This document shows, one piece after another, positions 59,302-64,000 of a stretch of 64,000 bases of DNA; positions within the stretch are counted from its first letter, which is position 1, and each line of letters begins with the position of its first letter. Below the pieces are notes generated by a model. That model had not been told where the DNA came from. It made no database searches and was given only the letters and a program-made list of their open reading frames with translations. Position numbers and translations under genes: made by a program. The stretch comes from Cylicocyclus nassatus (lineage: Eukaryota; Nematoda; Chromadorea; Rhabditida; Strongylidae), in the NCBI GenBank assembly GCA_958299035.1, contig CATQJL010000001.1, positions 75,289,594-75,353,593 of the forward strand, given 5' to 3'.

Positions 59302-60312
59302 TATAATCTGTGCTGGGCCCTGTCTCCTTTCATGAACCTGTGGTGAGCCGTAATGCTATTCATTTAGACAAGCATCACTTAAGCATCCCCAAACAATTTA
59401 ACTAACACATCACGCTTAATATCACTTCCTAATTCTTTTTCAATTCGCCAATTCAAACTATGCGAGGTTGATAGCGATATACCACTAAAGTAATGTAATG
59501 CAACTGTCCAGAAGAAAATCCAGATGCATATTTTGTAAGGAAAAGCAGTGTCTGAAAGAATAATTTTGTACATGCATACTGATCTTTTCCACCGCTACAT
59601 TTTTAGTGATTTTCATAGTCAAAAGCTCGAGCGCTTTTGGTTAACAGAGCGCACCAACCATTCGTGAGGCAGTCTCATGCTTTCACAAAACATCCATGTG
59701 CCCAAATGCACTTTGGTTTTCAGAATTTAGTGCGAGAAATTTGGAAAAGCATACTGCTTGGCCCGCGACCAAAGATGGGGAATACACGATTTCTGCATAT
59801 GCGAGAACATTTTGCAGATCTTTAGTTGGTTCCGCACAAAAGTTGGAAAATTCATGGAGAACTTTCCAGATTTTATAACAACTCTCAAGTAATCAAGAGA
59901 GCAGCGTTAGCTTTCGAATCATTCTAGCAATCTAGCAATCATTACGGCCCACACTTCGCACAATCACATACACAGTCTTTCCCAATGGGGAACAGGCCGA
60001 ACCGTCGGCTAAAATTACGGCTCGCAGCGCCAGGGGTTTGCGCTGCATTGAATTCTTCTGAAGGAGCAAGGATATTGAGGAGAGAAAAGACAAGCTAAAG
60101 AAGACGTGACGCGATACCCTAACAAACGGACTCCCGACCAAAATCAGTCTGATTAAGACTGAGACATAATTATATGACGAACCCGCGATAAGTCGAAATG
60201 AAACTTTGACTAAGTCATATGCAAAAAAACCTCTGCAAGATTCAAAAATTCTTCAAAAGCGGGCTTGTTCCACCGACTAATTATCCGATGTTGATACCAT
60301 AACTTTCTTCTA

Positions 60313-60558
60313 TCACGCTTTACCGTCAGCAAAATTCATGAGTTGCTCGGGTTTCGCATAACCACTTTCCAAGAATAACGAGATCGATATGGCACAGATA
60401 AGTTCTTCTTTACGTAGGGCAACTAAGTTTTTACGAGAATATAAGCTTTGCGACATATCTACTATAATAATCCTATTCAATTGAAAGCTTAAAAATGTGG
60501 GCATCAAGCCTTTTTCTAGAAACATGGGAATCACTAATGTTGCAGTCACATAAATCAC
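60313..60558 (-). CDS. Unrecognised open frame, 81 residues
   Basis: The minus-strand frame is open to TGA and includes KGLMPTFLSFQLNRIIIVDM and LVALRKEELICAISISLFLE. Composition is protein-like. It has no clear splice sites or homology that I recognise, and the ATG codons are internal. It may be part of a decayed transposase or host exon. Confidence 0.2.
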   Translation of the reverse strand: MIYVTATLVIPMFLEKGLMPTFLSFQLNRIIIVDMSQSLYSRKNLVALRKEELICAISISLFLESGYAKPEQLMNFADGKA

Positions 60559-61687
60559 AAACCTAGTTCGAATTGTAGTTATTTTTTATAAAGCGTCCTC
60601 ATCTAAAATACAGCGGATAGACATTCTTTTGGCATAGAGTGCGATAAAATTGAAACATCCAATCCAGAAAGTACCGCTTAGTACGCAGCACTTTGGTCTG
60701 GTACATAAATGAATGTAGATAGCCGGAGTAGTCATATAGACTTGCGTGTTTGGTTTCGAATCTAGAAGACATGGTCGCGTTGACGACAGCGTGCTTTTTT
60801 TAGCTATCTGCCTTATGGGACAGTCCTGACAGTCCCATCTACAGTAAGTTGAGTATTTTTAACTGAAATCAAACAGGCCATCATCTGCATTATCCCTACA
60901 TTGATTTTGAGAAAGCTAAGAAACGCGGAAGTAATTGGTAGAAATAAAACATAATAGAACATCTAAAACCACAGTCATTGCATGACCCACCATGTGGGTC
61001 ACATTGTCGTCAATGTGTTAATGAAAGCTCTTACAACTAGCCTCAATTTCACATTGTCTGCCAGAATAAAAAGTTGACAATTCGTAAAAATCGTAGATCA
61101 AAGTTACGTAATGGTAGATTCTTCATCAAGTTTCCTGAAATTCGACAATAACCTTAAGCTTCTATTGTTGGCTACATCTCAATCATTTAATCCGCGAAAT
61201 CTTTTTTCGTCGTATGCTCAATACTTGTGCACCAATGTTCAAACAGAATGCATTGCGCTGATCATTGCCTTACTCATGAAATTGTCCCTCAGAAATCTGC
61301 AAATTCTGATGCGTGCATTCTAGGTTAGTCTCCACAAGATTGCATACGTAGAAAGAAAAGTCATAAAAAACTGCGCTTACTGGTTCAAAAGGTGCCGCAA
61401 TAAGAAAAATAAAATAGTAAAATTGATAAATTATAGGAATCAAGTTGGCCTCAAAAGTTCAAACTGTTTATTTGTACTTGGATCTTAGCCTTGAATTTCC
61501 GTACGTTTATGGCTGCTTAGGATGTTTTGTAGATTAAAAGATGTAGTAGAACAAAAGAAGCTGCAACGCAAAATTGGTAGAAAAAAACGAAACATGAGCA
61601 AAATATTGAAAAATATTTAGCACATCTTGATAATATCTTTTGGAACGAGCTCAGTAACATGGCCTGATGTCTAATATATATTGTTAT

Positions 61688-61950
61688 CAGTGGCGTACCC
61701 AGGATCTCCGTTCGGGGGGGGGGGGGGCAAAAATTTTTCCGGATGAAGGTGCATGGCGTTAGAAACGCACTCCGAAGAATTTTCTGGGATGCTTCCCAAA
61801 ATTTTTCCAAGCCCCGACGAAAAATTTTTGTACAAGGCTAATTTGAATTTTCAAAATTTTCAAAGAAATATTTTAACTTTTTACAAGTAAAAATAAATTC
61901 TCTGCATATTTTTGCAACACATTTGAGTAACTTTCAAAACCAGAGCGGAT
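61688..61950 (+). mobile_element. hAT MITE, 3'-truncated copy
   Basis: It starts CAGTGGCGTACCCAGGAT with a G tract like the element at 3219, and continues through the same interior (GCGTTAG...CACTCCGAAGAATTTT) to about 61945. The right terminal repeat is missing, so no target duplication can be tested. Confidence 0.75.
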
Positions 61951-62370
61951 ACAGAGAAGCTTTATTCGAGAGAGCAAGCCACAAGACTGAGTAGTGTACG
62001 ACTGTCACGAGTATATATAGCTGACTTATTTACATAAACAATTACGATACCTATCATATCATTTAGCACATCGCCTCAACATGTATAACTACAAGCGTTG
62101 AATGAAAGCGACTAGACCTGTGTTTCGCTTACAAAATAATATTACAGCATAATTTGAATGCTTGTCCTTCAAATGTGCACAAGGTGCCGTCTCTTTATTC
62201 CTACTTTCCACCTTTGTTGGCGAATTCATTTACTTTACACGCAATAGATTGCTTGCAAAAATTCAACAACTACACTTTCCTTTGCATAGATTTTCTACTG
62301 TTCGTTTCTTTTCCTATCATAGCTCTTCAACGAAAGCATTCACTTGCGCATGCGCAAATTTCATCCATTA

Positions 62371-62610
62371 GGCCTAAGGCATACCTCACGCGACTCGGCC
62401 AAATCGCCACTTTTATGCGACTTGGCAGTTTGCCAGATTTCTACAAATTCATCGTGCATTCTCCTCGAACGCATATTTGCGTAGCTTGTGTAAGTTGTTG
62501 CAAACAGACCAAATTCTGACCAAAGGCAGCGCATCAACGATGATTTGCAAAGAGTCGCTGTTTTAGCAAATCGCGCAGCGACCGGAATCGCGCAAGGTAT
62601 GCCTTAGGCC
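62371..62610. mobile_element. PIF/Harbinger-type MITE, 240 bp, TTA-flanked
   Basis: The ends GGCCTAAGGCATACCT are perfect inverse repeats, then continue imperfectly (CACGCGACTCGG against CGCGATTCCGG). TTA flanks both sides (62368-62370 and 62611-62613). It is homologous to 3101-3697 in the opposite orientation. The 121-residue frame overlapping it is not a gene. Confidence 0.8.
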
Positions 62611-63721
62611 TTACTCTGAATGAAAGCGTTTCATAGATTAAACTCATTGAAAAAGCGCAGCAAGCTTCTGACTATTTATTTTCAATACATATGTGCGGAC
62701 TGTTGAGTTGATGTCGAAATAGCCATGCCTAATGGGAATATTTTCAGCATTAATGATGCATTCTTTCATCAGTCAGCGTTCAACCTCTTGACACTACAAA
62801 AAGAGCTATACAGAGTGCGCCAAAATCATATGCGTCAACTTTGCAGGAGTTCCTCAAACAACTACTCATAGTTTTGATTTCAAAAATGTGGTATAATGCT
62901 GCAATCATGCAACAATCCACAAAATATCGTCTTATGAGCCCAAGGTGTGATGCTATACCTTTGTGCAAATAACGAAGTTCTTGCACAAATACTTTTGAAA
63001 TGCGTAAAAACCTAATTTTTTAATAGTTATAATTTATTCCGTAACTTTAGATTCCTGAGACATTTTTGAGGGTCCGCAGTGTAGAGGAGGCTTTGCGCTT
63101 TCGAATTTTAGTACTTGCGTCCAACAATTATTTTTCCACAAATGGCGATAAAAAGTACGCAAATGTCCGCGTTTCAGTAGCCGTTTTGTTTTCAAATCAC
63201 ATTTGTAAGCCATGGAAACGTATCTGTCACCGAATTCAATGCCATAGTGCTTCCACAAAGCTCCTAGATTAATATTCACTTTTTTCATTAATGAATTTGA
63301 CCGAAAACCTGATTTGGAGTCAATTTCTGCTTTTCGCTCATTCGTACCTCTAAAATGCGCAGTTCAAGCATGTGGCAAACACATGATTTTGATTGAACGC
63401 CGACAATTTTCTTTAAACCATCCTAGGTTTTGCGCTTACAGTATGTTGCAGCCAAAAACTTGCTCTATCATGTAGTGTGTTCTTTGCATCACAGAAGCAT
63501 TTTTCCATGAAAAGGCAGAAAGATTCTGCGAAAAAATACCTGCGTGTTGCGCGCAACTTAATCAGTAAAGCATTTTGTGATTTTTTTGGAGCCACATTGG
63601 AAATTCCAACTCATGCTATAGCCTCTCAAAGGTAAGACATTACTAAAACAAAATCGCCTTTTGCCTATCGCTGACTTCGTTTTGCACGAGTTTTGCGTTG
63701 CAGAGCACACGCGCAAATAAT

Positions 63722-63735
63722 TGGCGCACCCTGTA
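63722..63735. repeat. Possible Tc1-like end relic
   Basis: GCGCACCCTGTACATTG matches the right end and flank of the element at 23235-23893 (ACACCCTGTACATTG). The other end was not found. Confidence 0.3.
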
Positions 63736-63750
63736 CATTGTGTAAGTAAG

Positions 63751-64000
63751 ATGGTATTGCGTGTATCAGTATTAATCGCAAGTGCTCAACTCCTCTTGAA
63801 TTTGACAGATTTCAGCATAGTTATGAGTTTGCGAGGACTAAGGTATGCAAAAAGCCTTTATTTTATTCAAAAAGACGTAAAAAATGTTTTTAACCTAAGC
63901 TTACAAGCACCTGAAAATGCCCCTTATCCACCAATTCCTCCAAGATGCATAAACGAAACAGAATACGACGCTGATTGAGAAGATTTTAAGACCACCGTAG
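63751..64000 (+). pseudogene. Paralogue of the five-exon secreted-protein gene; exons 1-2, in-frame TGA, cut by window end
   Basis: Exon 1 (63751-63842) encodes a signal-peptide-like MVLRVSVLIASAQLLLN and ends AG|GTATG in phase 2, as in the gene at 45736. A 57-nt intron (63843-63899) ends CCTAAG. Exon 2 then reads PPIPPRCINETE, later EDFKTTV, aligning with FPPFCGNNTT and ETFKTEV of the other gene. At 63976-63978 a TGA sits where the paralogue has a Leu codon, a one-base change from TTA. The shared intron position and phase plus aligned residues make the relationship convincing. It may be a pseudogene, or the TGA may be removed by a different splice; the window ends 22 bases later. Confidence 0.5.

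Noticed and set aside
62154..62519. 121-residue frame with cysteines near its end
   Set aside because: Its second half lies in the Harbinger MITE at 62371-62610 and no splice or signal evidence supports it.
1..64000. tRNA, rRNA, CRISPR and bacterial operon features
   Set aside because: I looked for tRNA T-arm boxes and regular spaced repeats and found none convincing; splice signals and transposon types show the DNA is eukaryotic.

Overview
This is eukaryotic DNA, most likely from an invertebrate animal. It is AT-rich and has no long open reading frames or operons. The few gene models I can support have very short introns (40-57 nt) with GT-AG borders. Most recognisable sequence is decayed mobile DNA: LINEs of CR1/jockey-like and RTE-like type, Helitrons, and hAT, Tc1/mariner and PIF/Harbinger-like elements. 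Tiny introns plus this mix would suit a nematode or another compact-intron invertebrate, but I cannot name the species.

Layout. 0-7 kb: intergenic DNA with a Tc1-like inverted-repeat element and a Harbinger-type MITE that contains a nested hAT MITE. 7.5-11.2 kb: paralogous block A, with a gene-like module and a hAT insertion. 11-14.4 kb: little. 14.4-19.3 kb: an RTE-like 3' relic, then a nearly full-length but broken CR1-like LINE (copy A). 21.7-22.6 kb: 3' part of another LINE. 22.9-26.6 kb: a region bounded by inverted repeats, with subterminal motif arrays, a nested TA-flanked element and a GC-rich 30-bp minisatellite. 26.6-29.8 kb: LINE copy B, split by a TIR element that itself holds a Helitron. 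31.3-32.5 kb: broken PIF/Harbinger transposase (minus strand). 32.6-33.6, 37.2-37.8 and 47.2-47.9 kb: palindromic TIR elements. 38.3-38.8 kb: second Helitron. 44.8-46.4 kb: the best host-gene region, with a small minus-strand candidate and a five-exon plus-strand gene for a small secreted cysteine-containing protein. 48.3-55.6 kb: gene-module fragment C and paralogous block B, which carries a Tc1-like and a hAT-like insertion. 57.9-59.3 kb: large palindromic TA-flanked element. 63.75 kb to the end: first two exons of a paralogue of the 45.7-kb gene, with an in-frame TGA.

The most useful property of the window is that repeats come in pairs. Three insertions have an unoccupied homologous site elsewhere in the window, and others carry clear target duplications, so element ends can be fixed from sequence alone. 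No rRNA, tRNA, CRISPR array or known metabolic gene was recognised. All splice models are read by eye from splice signals and frame continuity.
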